64,000 nucleotides of DNA from positions 4,579,487-4,643,486 of the forward strand of contig OW203738.1 in NCBI GenBank assembly GCA_934045075.1, in the 5' to 3' direction. Of the stretch, positions 1-9,532 are shown piece after piece. The notes under the pieces were generated by a model. The model was not told the origin of the DNA. It did not search any database and saw nothing but the letters and a program-made list of their open reading frames with translations. This DNA comes from Yponomeuta sedellus (Eukaryota; Arthropoda; Insecta; Lepidoptera; Yponomeutidae). The stretch's first letter is position 1, and each line of letters begins with the position of its first letter. Both the position numbers and the translations under genes were made by a program.

Positions 1-3000
1 GTACCGCCAGCACTATGTAATCGCTCTGGGTTAGCAATTCCTCCTGGGTGACGTACTCTGCGCCTAGCTCCTTGCCTGAAATGGAAATATTGAAAGGGGT
101 TACATTAAACATAAGCATATAATCAATTATACATAACATAACATAACCTCACGCCTGTATCCCAGAGGTGTAGGCAGACACCAAAGACTGCCACTTGCCA
201 CGATCCTGACAGATCACCTTCGCTTCATCAACGTTCATAAGTCGTTGCATGCACGCACGCCGGTTCCGGGCACCTTTTATCTTCCCCTTTGCTAATACAT
301 CCCCTGTTTGGTCGAAGTATGTCCGCCTGGGACGTCCCTGAACAATCAATCAGTCCTTAAGTACCTAATCCTTATTCGTACACTGCTGGACACAGGCCTC
401 GACTCACGGCACGTCACTTCTTTGTATTCTCAGCTATGCTCATCCAGCTGCTGCCAGCAATCAACGTAAGATTGTCGGTCCAGGGATCCTTTGGGCGTCC
501 TACGCTGTCTTTACCAGTTCGAGGCATCGCCTCAAGAGTCTTTACACACCTGAACTCACGCCCATGGCTCGGAGGGGTAAGCAGAGAGTAGGGACTACTT
601 GCCACGATCCTGCCTGACAAGCCCCTTTTCCTACATTAACTTTCATTGTGCATGCACGCGCTCCGGCTTCTGTTTCTTTATATTAAGCGTAATTTCACCA
701 TAATCAATAATCTTACGTGGTCAAAATCATGTGAAAGTCAAGTCCAAAGTTAACTAAAATTCAAGGTCGCGGCCATTGTTAAGTTTGAGTTAGAATTTTA
801 TGCGTAACGATTGGACAAAAAGAACCTTTTGTTCTACTTAAAAGCCATCACTTGACGGGTATTAAGATCCATGACTCTGACTAAATATAAAGCGGTCTCA
901 CAGAGCCCGTACGTCTGGGGCACCCTGGCCAACAATCAGCGGGTCCCTAACGCTGATTGGGAAATCCTTTCATCACGATGGTTTGCCGTCGACACGCTAA
1001 GAAGTAGAAGAATAAAAAGCGGTTAGCTACCTTCAGGCTTCTCCCTGTGACCGCAATACAAAACCCGTGCTAGCTCGAAGCCGAGGAGCCTCTTGACCAC
1101 GGCCTGCCCAATGCCGCCTAGCCCAACGATGCCCACCGTGCTCCCGCGCACGTCCTGGCCCAGAACCTTGTCGAAGCCGATCTCCCAGACGCCTCTGTGA
1201 AGAAGAACCCGGGCGTTGAAAGCAGTGACTACAATTGTGTTTTCAATAACTGGCTATCTCTAGCACAGATGAAGGTGTAATTCGTAGGCTGGAAACTCTG
1301 AACAATAACGAAAGCTCTAGTTATTGTGCTGAGGTTAGAAATTATGTAGTTTTGAAACTCGCGTTAAGGCTGGTTACACCTTTCCGGTTTGACCTGGAGT
1401 CTACAGGATGGAATGGTGCATGCACTCTAACAAAAACAAAAAGTGTTCACGTCAGTCCGTCTCGCTTTTACTCATTTTTTACATCTACTTTCAGTTGAGT
1501 TAAAGTTTACCATTTTTAGTTGCAAAGTCGCCCGACCTTGCACCTAAAAATGGTCGAGGTATCGATTGCTCGATAATTGCTAAGACGGTAGACGATAATG
1601 AGTACTAAGTGACAGAAATAATGTGGCTCAGAGTACGAGGCCAGAGTGTGTACTATAATTTTATAGAGTACTGCATAAAATGATAAGAGGTATCGAACAA
1701 TCCATGACACGTATCAAGCGGTCGCGATCAGATAAATGCGAGAACAAACACCCGATGTACCTAATAAGTGTAGATTCAAGTCAAGAACGTTTGATTATGA
1801 GTCAAGTTCATTACAATTTCCTATCAAGGCGAGCTGGATTCTTAAGTAGCAACAGATTTAACAATGGCTTCATTATTTCAGATATCTGCTTAGCGCTTAC
1901 CCACCAATGTTGGGCGAAAAGGAGTTGCAATTTATAAGTTGAAGTTACAGATTGACATAACACATTCTGGCCCCACACTAGGATGCCCTGTGTTGTTGGA
2001 ACCAGAAACAGCGACATCACAAACATGTAAACATCCAAGACCTGGGCTTTTTTCTGACCCTAGCCGGGGTTCGATCCCGGGACCTCTCGCATGGTAGGCA
2101 GATGCGCTAGCCACAGAGGTCGCCAGAAGGTTACGCTAGCTAGAACAAATTAATTACGAATTCCAACTACGTTATTGATTATAACACTACGCGACTGCTT
2201 AAGGTGATTACGTTTTACGTTATAAATAATCGCAATTTGACCGGTTTAATACATAACTATGTATGAAATCGCGAGTCATTAACAGTCATGGTAATACATT
2301 GTATTACTCAATGACACACCATTCAAGGAATTATCCTTATCCCACTTTGAGCTTAGGTATTTTCGAGTAATTTAAAAAAATATATCGTAAAGTTTTGCTG
2401 AAGGAAAAGTTAGACGGATAGTTAGCAAATATGAATAGTGATAATAATATAATACATAGTTATAGTTTATAATAGAGGTTGTTTAAGTCACTCTATTCTG
2501 TGTGTATTCGTATATTTTGTTTTTATAGTAAATAAAATTCTTTTGACTTTTGCGCTTAAGGTATGGAAAATGTATGGTATACTCTTTGTTGCACACGATA
2601 CATTTTAAGATTACACGAAATACTTAAATATCTATGTAACATAGTATACAATTATGTTTACATGTTTGTGATGTCGTTGTTTCTGGTTCCCACGACACAA
2701 GGTATCCTAGTGTGGGGCCAGAAGCAATGTATGTGCGTGTATGTAAATGTTATGTTATAGCTCCTTCCAGACAACCTTAGACACAACCATAGGCCAATCA
2801 TTCTAACGTTCTCCGGACCACTATAAGACCGAAAGGCTGTACCTCTCCACCGCCTGCAGGTTCTCCGTGAATCTTCTAGAAGCGGCCAGTATCAGGCTGA
2901 CAGCGATCTCGGCCACGGCAGCGCTGAGTACGTTGGGTGTGTTGGACAGCCTGATGCCTCGCGCCTTAAGTTCGTCGACCGCGCAGTGGTTGTACCCTGC

Positions 3001-6000
3001 TGACACTGTGCTCACCAGCTTCAGTTCAGGACCTGGAGAAGGATTTTGGTTGTTTTAATGTAAATTAATAATAATTTCTTAATGATACATAGAGAACACT
3101 TTATTGTACATAAAAAGGAACTTACATAGATATTTCTTAACCAAGAGTACAGACGGCGGCCTTATGACTAAAAGTGATCTCTTCCAGACAACCTTTGGAT
3201 GGGCTGGAGCAATATATTGGACAAGGAAGTAGATGTACAAATAGAAACAAAATATTTCATATGAATAAAACGTGCTTGACAAGATTCGCGATACTGATAC
3301 ATAGTTTATATATTAAATGGGTCTAATCGCGATTATTTATTAGGTAAAACGTAATTACCTTATTTCCCGACACGTTAAAAAAACACAAGGATTTCAATAG
3401 AGAGGATGGTTCCAAGCTTTGAAGTACGTGGAATCCAGTGATAAGTAAGAAATCACGCGCCTTATCACCGGACCTGTCCGTGGGTGTAGTGAGTGTTGTG
3501 TGTCGGCCAGCTGCGAAAAATTAAAAGTGACTACCCACAATAATTGGCTGTACTCGCCACTTCAGTCTACCCGAGACCACGGCAACTGTAACGCTGCCGA
3601 AACGTCGGGAAATAAGGTAATTACGTTTATAGTAAATAATCGCGATTAGACCCGTTCAACATATAACTAATTAATAGTCAGCCAATCAATAGTGGCTGGA
3701 TGAGGATAGCCGAGGACAGAGGGAAGTGGCGTCCCTCGCGGGAGGCCTATGTCCAACAATGGACGAGTACAGCATGATTGATAACCACATAAATTAGTTG
3801 AATCAAACAAGTGATGATATCAACACTTTGTATGTCCCCACTGCTGGGGCATGGGCCTATTCCTGCATCTCAGGAAGGTTAGGCCCTACTCCACCACGGG
3901 AGCTAAATCCGGGTTGGTGGAGGATTGTATGACAGTGGCGGGTCTTAATGTCAGATGTTATCTAGTTGCCCGTAAGGCCTCTGACTCGAAAAACCAGAGA
4001 AAAGAATACAACCATGATTTCTGAAATCTAGGTAATGTTATACAATTGGCGGTCCTATCGCTTAGAGCGGTCTCTTCCAGTAAACCTTTGGATGGAGTGG
4101 ATTGCATGAATAATATAGTAGGTAGGTGCATGTACTCGTACATAAATAATAAAATCGGAAATATGCCAAGTGGCAAAAGATTGCGAGAATGTAAGTACTT
4201 CTATATATTTAAATAATAATCATATTGGCCTTTTTGCATCTACTTAATAAGATGATTTATACAGCGTCCAGTGGCATCTTCACTCACACTAGATGGGTGA
4301 AGGGACCACTCCGACGCTGTAGTGCCTGGGACATGGTTTTATAGATGGTGTAGGCTTGCCCAGCACCTATACCATCCTGACAGCTTAGTCGGCCTAGCCC
4401 ACAGGAAAGACTAGTCAATACGTGCGGAGCCAACCAAGCCGCGGGTTTCCTCACGATGTTTTCCTTCACCGTTAGCGTTCCTACTAAATATAGGTACATA
4501 AAAATCGGTGAAGTTGTTTCGAATAATAATATGTACATATATATTTAAATATATATTTCAGATGGACCGACGACCTCAAAAAGGTGGCTGGTGGTGACTG
4601 GATGGCGAAAACGGGAGATCGGGTCTTGTGGCGCACCCTGGGGGACGCTTATGTCCAGCAGTGGACTGCAATAGGCTGAAATGATGATATAATGATGATG
4701 ATATAATTATATTTAAATAATATAATTTTTTTTTCTCAGACCTACTAAATAAATCAGATATATAGTATACAAACATTATGATAGCTTAAATATTTATAAT
4801 AATAATAATTAATGATAAAAATGGAACTAAACATAAAACATTCTAATTTAAATAAAATATTTGAGCCAGATCGCTGTCGGGCGGCAGAGTACCAAGAAGG
4901 CTGGCGGCATTGCCTCGCTGTATGGCTAGGCTTATTCTTTGGCCAAAGTAAGCACCAGCCCTCGGGTCTCCTGAAGCGTCGACTAGGCGCGACGAGATCT
5001 CCTTAAAGAGGAGTCTCGCCTCCGGACCCCATGGCCCCAGAGTCTCGACTCCGAAAGGCACAAATATATAGCCCTGCCCTATGGCTGCATATTTGTGCCT
5101 TATTCGACTCTGCGTTGGACGCCACCGCCCCTGCATGGCAGGCGGTCGCATGGATATGGGACTGTGCAAGCGTATCAACACAAGTTGCGTCCCAGACCAG
5201 CGACCGCCCATTCTTCCATTGAATGAGAGTCATTCCGTCAGGCCTCTTGCCATCGTCGCGCGCAATCCCAGTGGGCTCCAGGACTGCAGGCACGCCTACG
5301 CTGGCAAGAGCCCGACGGATTATGTCATTCAGGGCAGCGTGTCTAGACAGACGTCCAGCGCTACGGCAGCATGCCAGGCCATGGTGACCTAACGCATCGA
5401 CGCCTCCACCGCAGCGGCAGCGATGTGGCTCGTTAGTCCTGGCTCCCAACCTCAGACCAACTCCCAAACTAAATGTGGTTCTCTCTAAGAGAGTACCTAT
5501 GCTCGCCGATGGGAGGGCCCTATATATACAAATAGTTTATTATTTCTACATAGAAAATACATTTCATCCTTTTGTCTAGCTAGAAAATACAATATCTAGA
5601 CAATCAGTGTGGACAATAGATTATTGGTGACCCTCACACTAGGTCAGACCTGTCCTGTGAGGGCCATATAAAAATATTACTAGCTAGTTCTTTTTAACTC
5701 TGTGGCGTAGCGGTAGCGCGTCTGCCTACCAGGCAAGAGGTCCCGGGTTCGAATCCCGGCTGGAGACAAAAAAAAAGTCCAGGTCTTGGATGTTTACATG
5801 TTTGTGATGTCGTTGTTTCTGGTTCCCACGACACAGGGTATCCTAGTGTGGGGCCAGAAGCAATGTATGTGCCTGTATGTAAATGTTATGTTATGTTAAT
5901 TAGCTTGACATAGTGGACGCTTATTTATTTTAGTTAATCAAAATTAAATGAAATTAAAAATTAATTATTAAAAAATATTCAAAACAAACGTACATAGATA

Positions 6001-6015
6001 TTTGTGTGTGTACAT

Positions 6016-6069
<54 letters not shown>

Positions 6070-8458
6070 TTTAAACAATATCTTATGCCAAATTAAATCG
6101 TACAGTATGCATCCTATAAAATAAATACTTATATAATTAAATACATATAAGCAACAGTTTAGTTATATATTAAATGGGTCTAATCGCGATTATTTGTTAG
6201 GTATAACAACAGTTTTAAGCAGCGAGGTAGATAAGATAATTTATTCAAACTGAAAGACGAGTATGAAAGACCTTTGGATGGAGTGGATTGCATGAATAAT
6301 ATAGTAGTTAGGTGCATGTACATAAATAATAAAATCGGATATATGCCAAGTGGCAAAAGATTGCGAGAATGTAAGTACTTCTATATATTAACAAAGAACC
6401 GTCTGACTTTGATAGATTTATAGAGAACACTTTATTGTACAAAAAATGGAAATTACACAGATATTTCTTAACCTAATAGTACAGACGGCGGTCTTATCAC
6501 TAAGCGATCTCTTCCAGACAAACTAATACATTACAGAAGGAAGTAGATTTACAAAAAAAACAGATAATGATAATTCCAGAGGTACTTATATAAATACATG
6601 CCTAAATAACACTGCCTTGATTTTTGATCTTTTACAACACAGTTACTTGTTCTGTATGTATTAATAAATAAATCAGTACCTCCAACCAACAAACCAAACA
6701 GTTTTTGGTTGTTCTGGGGCTTTAAATTCGTACAACTTAATTTATAAGGAAATTCAATTGTGACATGATGACAGAAACTGGAGGAGTATGATGTTTTGGA
6801 TCAATGATCAGGGCTATCAACCAGATCCAGATTGGTTCACTGAAGCTCTGTTTGTTCTCTTCGGTCACCATTAGTTGGTCATTCTTCATGTTGTGGAGTT
6901 TACTCCCCTTAGCCCCACGTTGGGTGCCAGTGCCAGAGTTTTTGGTGTAGAATTGAAAAAAATGTAAATAACTTAGAAAACACTGTGTTTATTTTAAAAA
7001 CTATAGATGATAAATAAAAAGAGATGTTGAGATATAGAATAAAATATAATTTGCAAGTAGGTAAAAGTTATCCATCATACTGTTTACAAATTCATCTAGA
7101 TTTTGAAATGGACTTGTAATGCAGTTACGCCACAGTTTCTGTGCTATTTTGAATGAAACCTTTTGATTGTATTTTGTCAAAAGGTGAAGTAGTGAGTGAA
7201 AATCCAAAAGAATATAATATGGGTGATGTAATTTAAAATTTTATTTTACACCATTTTAAAGTCAAGGACAATATGTGCTGTACTTAGTGCAAAGTTTTGT
7301 ACAATTCATGATACAAACATAATGTTTTGAAGCCGAAGGTAAGAAACACACATAATACTCAAAATTATTTTATTACACACATACCAGCTTTGTCCAAAAG
7401 TTCCTTTGTGATGGGCAAGTCTGAGAGCCAGACCAGCGCAGAGGCTCCAGGGATAAGGGTCATCAGCTCCTCATGATTGAGAGTCTTTCCTTCTTCACTA
7501 AAGTTCACATACTTGGTCTGGACTACTGTGAAACTAAAGGTTTGCAAAAGCTTAATAAGGATTAAGCCTTCTATTAATTTGCATTTCTCTAATTCTATTC
7601 TTTATAGTTTACCAGCTGTGCCCTGCGGTGTTACCAGCAGTTTATCAATTTTCCCATCAGAATACATTATTTTCCAGCAGTAAAATGTAGCCTATGCTAT
7701 AGCCTATCCAGAGTCTCAGCTAACTACATACTAAATTTTATTAAAATTGCTCCAGCTGTTTAGACATGAAAAAGTAACAAACATACACACTCACAAACTC
7801 AGGCCTCCAGAATATTAGTGTGATTAATGTGATGATTGTACACAAAAATAAAAATAAGCCATGATAGAGATTTAACGAGGGAAATATGTAACCACAGATT
7901 AAATGAAATGCCTCTAGGAGTTTCAGGGGGATTGTGTCGTATTAAATAAGACAGTTATAGCCTAGAGGAGATACCGCGGGAATCCCACCCCCAACTTTAC
8001 CCACCAACCTGTAACTATGCAAATATATCTTTAGTAAACAAATATCTTTATCATTATCTATATAAAATACATACAACCTGTGGTCTCCAAGTTTACCGGT
8101 ATGTGGTATACGCACGCACAACTAAAATATTATAATTAATGTGACAAAAATGGTGCCTAATTGTTGTGACTTTTATTTACTAATAGAAATGTTTTGTAAT
8201 TGAGGTACGTGGTATACGCACGCACAACTAAAATATTATAATTAATGTGACAAAAATGGTGCCTAATTGTTGTGACTTTTATTTACTAATAGAAATGTTT
8301 TGTAATTGAGTAAATGTGTTTTTGCTAACCTCGTGTAACGTAACAGCGTCACCGGCAAACTTAGAGAGCACGGGTTGCACTTACTTATCAGTCAGAATCT
8401 TAAGTGCACTTTCAGGATAGTCTTTGGAAGACACAACAACTTTGAGTGTTTTCGACAT
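1..8458 (-). CDS. GRHPR: GRHPR-like glyoxylate/hydroxypyruvate reductase, copy A (3' end outside window)
   Basis: D-2-hydroxyacid dehydrogenase that, in this family, reduces glyoxylate to glycolate and hydroxypyruvate to D-glycerate with NAD(P)H. I assembled five exons on the minus strand: 8385-8458, 7385-7533, 2843-3032, 1031-1194 and 1-75 (cut by the window edge), all with GT-AG junctions and consistent phases (2,1,2,1), giving 217 residues. The start ATG at 8458 has a good context (AACAATG) and aligns with the start of copy B. Residues about 79-136 carry the substrate-side loop (STVSAGYNH) and the helix ending AVER. The Rossmann motif GLGGIG is residues 162-167. His187 follows the second beta strand, where copy B has Arg. 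Exon 5 ends within the segment before the catalytic Arg, so the catalytic Arg, Glu and His should lie to the left of the window. Intron 2 (4.35 kb) is full of repeats. I see no stop or frameshift. An in-frame ATG at 8632 is an alternative start. Confidence 0.9.
130..349 (-). pseudogene. LINE ORF2 C-terminal fragment (family with TTATG 3' tail)
   Basis: Minus-strand reading contains [10 protein letters not shown], then [24 protein letters not shown] residues and a [10 protein letters not shown] end, followed by a short GTTATG tail. This is the last part of a non-LTR retrotransposon ORF2, repeated at about 17160-17530, 31715-31950, 43595-43715, 51610-51745 and 53290-53490. It lies in intron 4 of copy A and is 5'-truncated. 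Confidence 0.7.
380..548 (-). pseudogene. Diverged RTE-type LINE C-terminal fragment
   Basis: The minus strand reads [15 protein letters not shown]...[10 protein letters not shown], a decayed match to the GRP-x-x-RW-x-D end of RTE-type ORFs seen better at 37985-38240 and 63406-63760. Next to it, at 550-655, is a second degraded piece of the TTATG-tailed LINE. Confidence 0.5.
1955..2125 (-). repeat. SINE-A, tRNA-derived
   Basis: The minus strand starts with a tRNA-like head (box A-like GTGGCTAGCG, box B GGATCGAACCCC) followed by the shared body that contains GGATGTTTACATGTTTGTGATG and ATCCTAGTGTGGGGCCAGAA. In an intron of copy A. Related copies: 2655-2760, 5698-5898, 30312-30518. Confidence 0.75.
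2655..2760 (+). repeat. SINE-A body, 5'-truncated
   Basis: Only the body is present (TTTACATGTTTGTGATGTCG to TATGTAAATGTTATGTTA); the tRNA head is missing. Ends with a TTATG-rich tail. Confidence 0.7.
3088..3235 (-). repeat. LINE 3' tail (CR1/Zenon-like)
   Basis: On the minus strand: AGGTTGTCTGGAAGAGATC, AGTCATAAGGCCGCC, then GTACAATAAAGTG at the 3' end. Further copies at 4001-4207, 6271-6390, 6417-6545, 28506-28650, 36660-36790, 54105-54190 and 62920-63072. The family name is from memory; the repeated tail itself is directly visible. Confidence 0.6.
3302..3669. mobile_element. TIR element of about 370 bp with terminal repeats of about 70 bp
   Basis: The left end (GGGTCTAATCGCGATTATTT from 3319 to TTATTTCCCGAC at 3371) is repeated inverted at 3604-3653, and similarity continues outwards to about 3302 and 3669. 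The interior holds a conserved stem-loop (3570-3609). No coding potential. Single ends of the same family occur at about 2224-2262, 6161-6206 and 10660-10728. Confidence 0.65.
3570..3609 (+). other. Conserved stem-loop with purine-rich internal loop
   Basis: CCCGA pairs with TCGGG around an asymmetric internal loop GACCAC/GAAACG, then GGCA pairs with TGCC. The same architecture recurs at 19463-19500 with a five-pair inner stem (GGCAC/GTGCC) and another apical loop. Part of an interspersed repeat. Confidence 0.5.
3697..3770 (+). repeat. RTE-type LINE 3' end fragment
   Basis: Degraded end of an RTE-type ORF: GAGGCCTATGTCCAACAATG followed by GGACGAGTACAG, matching the AY(V/T)QQW-stop region of the copies at 37985 and 63406. 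Confidence 0.5.
3836..3985 (+). repeat. SINE-E-type interspersed repeat, partial
   Basis: Starts at TCCCCACTGCTGGGGCATGG and runs through CAGGAAGGTTAGGCC and ACTCCACCACGGGAGC to the CCCGTAAGGCCTCTGAC region. Same family at 16689-16975, 29385-29725, 34435-34800, 44780-44905, inside both arms of the large inverted repeat, and 51150-51255. Confidence 0.65.
4001..4207 (-). repeat. LINE 3' tail, variant duplicated at 6271-6390
   Basis: Carries ACAATTGGCGGTCC and the GGATGGAGTGGATTGCATGA block. The segment from about 4087 to 4207 recurs almost unchanged at 6271-6390, also inside intron 2 of copy A. Confidence 0.55.
4210..4370 (-). repeat. Interspersed repeat shared with 57440-57560
   Basis: Includes TTTTTGCATCTACTTAATAA, ACAGCGTCCAGTGGCATC and CATCTAGTGTGAGTG-type sequence. 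The same sequence in the other orientation is found near 57440-57560. No coding potential recognised. Confidence 0.5.
4560..4725 (+). repeat. RTE-type LINE 3' end with GATGAT tail
   Basis: Degraded RTE ORF end (GACGACCTCAAAAAGGTGGC, GACTGGATGGCG, CTTATGTCCAGCAGTGGAC), followed by an imperfect ATGATG tract as is usual for this clade. Confidence 0.6.
4843..5519 (-). pseudogene. Retroelement C-terminal zinc-finger and nuclease-like domain, frameshifted
   Basis: Inside intron 2 of copy A, same strand. Reading starts near 5519 ([14 protein letters not shown], then [10 protein letters not shown]), passes a Cys/His cluster ([17 protein letters not shown]) and a KRPDG...VWDATC segment that resembles a PD-(D/E)XK nuclease core, and ends with [15 protein letters not shown] and a stop at 4843. 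One frameshift near 5090-5105 moves the reading from one frame to another. The family is a widespread animal repeat as I recall it; I cannot name the element. 5'-truncated and non-functional. Confidence 0.7.
5698..5898 (+). repeat. SINE-A, full-length, tRNA-derived
   Basis: tRNA-like head CTCTGTGGCGTAGCGGTAGC (box A) and GGTTCGAATCC (box B at about 5747-5757), a run of A, the SINE-A body, and a (TTATG) 3' tail. Best-preserved copy of the family in this window. Confidence 0.8.
6020..6063. repeat. (TA)n microsatellite
   Basis: About 40 bp of uninterrupted TA repeats following GTGTGTACATACACAC. Confidence 0.9.
6271..6545 (-). repeat. Two adjoining LINE 3' tail fragments
   Basis: 6271-6390 nearly repeats 4087-4207. 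6417-6545 is another tail copy with the poly(A)-signal-like AATAAAGTG at the far end, minus orientation. Confidence 0.55.
7610..7835 (-). mobile_element. Lep1/Helitron-like non-autonomous element
   Basis: Contains the family's conserved stretches (GTAGCCTATGCTATAGCC, AATTTTATTAAAATTGCTCC, AATATTAGTGTGAT). Sits in the gap between exon 2 of copy A and the end of intron 1 (7534-8384). Other copies: 14860-15113, 20178-20395, 22156-22466, 50269-50517. The Helitron link is from recollection of Lepidopteran repeats. Confidence 0.55.
8100..8311. repeat. 106-bp perfect-looking tandem duplication
   Basis: Two adjacent copies with TGGTATACGCACGCACAAC starting at 8104 and 8210. Located in intron 1 of copy A just upstream (in gene sense, downstream) of exon 1. 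Confidence 0.85.
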
Positions 8459-9526
8459 TGTTCTTTGCCTAAAAACTGCTTTACAGCAGACGGAAGAAAC
8501 TGAGAAGCTGACGTATTGACGACAGCTAGTGAAATGAGCGATTCCTAAGTAATTTACAGCTTTAGAGGAGCCTTTATCTCGATTGTTATCAGCAGCGAGA
8601 TAGTTAACCTTGTTTTTACTGCGAAAAACCACAAGTTTCGTAACTATTTAACCACTGTGCGGAATTGGGTCGCGAACTTGATAATATTTTATGTGAAACA
8701 TAACCGATGACCGATACGCCGATATTAGCTGTAACTAATTAGATGAATCTTGTTTACACTACAATTTCACGTCATGTTTTTCAAGGAAGGACAATCCTTA
8801 CTAGTGATGAGAGCATGTTATACCTGTCTAATTTGTGATGTTATAATAAAACCGGTTATTTCAAAAAGTTTCTTAATAGGTAATTTCTAGTGCCCGGGAC
8901 AAAAGAAAATTATTGTAAGTTGAAGATGTAAAGGCATTCAATTGATATTTTGAGACCCGTAACGACAATTCTAGGGCCGGCGTCCTAAAAACAATTTTTT
9001 GAGGACGTGCGTGATAGAACTTGTTATAAAATGACTACATTTTTGTTATATTTACATCAATTTGAGAGTTGTCATAAAACAATGTAAGGAACATGTTTTT
9101 TTAACAAAAGTGAAGAGAATTGCAATGATAATTATGTTACGTAGAACGATAATGACAGCTATGTGCTTTACGAGCCGAAAATGTTAATCTGCATTTTTAG
9201 GTTGTTAGATATCTTTTGCCCGTTTTTGCGCAAAAATATGATTTTAGATTTAATTGCAAACTGACTTTATTTTAACAATGCATTTTCACTAGTTTTCATA
9301 AATTAATGTCATAACCCTTTTGGTTGTATAAAATGTTTTAGATGTATCCAAAACACCGGTTTTAAGGAAAAATTATTGTGAAATACCGGTGATAAAAATT
9401 GTAATCGGTTCCAGCACTAATCCTGACATGCATGACATTATTACAATTATCATACTCTGACGTTTTTTTTTCTATAATAGTCCGGGAGCGTGTAGAATGC
9501 CAAAAGGAGTACAAGTTTCATTTGTA
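8459..9526. other. Intergenic DNA between copies A and B
   Basis: About 1.07 kb separates the start of copy A from the end of copy B, so it must hold the promoter of copy A. An ORF in frame with copy A continues upstream to an ATG at 8632. I recognise no repeat or TATA box with confidence. Confidence 0.6.
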
Positions 9527-9532
9527 TTTATT
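9527..9532 (-). promoter_or_regulatory. Poly(A) signal AATAAA overlapping the stop of copy B
   Basis: On the minus strand the stop TAA (9531-9533) overlaps the first two bases of AATAAA. If used, the 3' UTR would be only some 15-30 nt long. Confidence 0.5.

Noticed and set aside
7477..7533. Alternative acceptor CACAG for exon 2 of copy A
   Set aside because: It would shift the frame into a stop. The upstream acceptor CTTTAG at 7534 keeps the frame and gives the residues expected from copy B.
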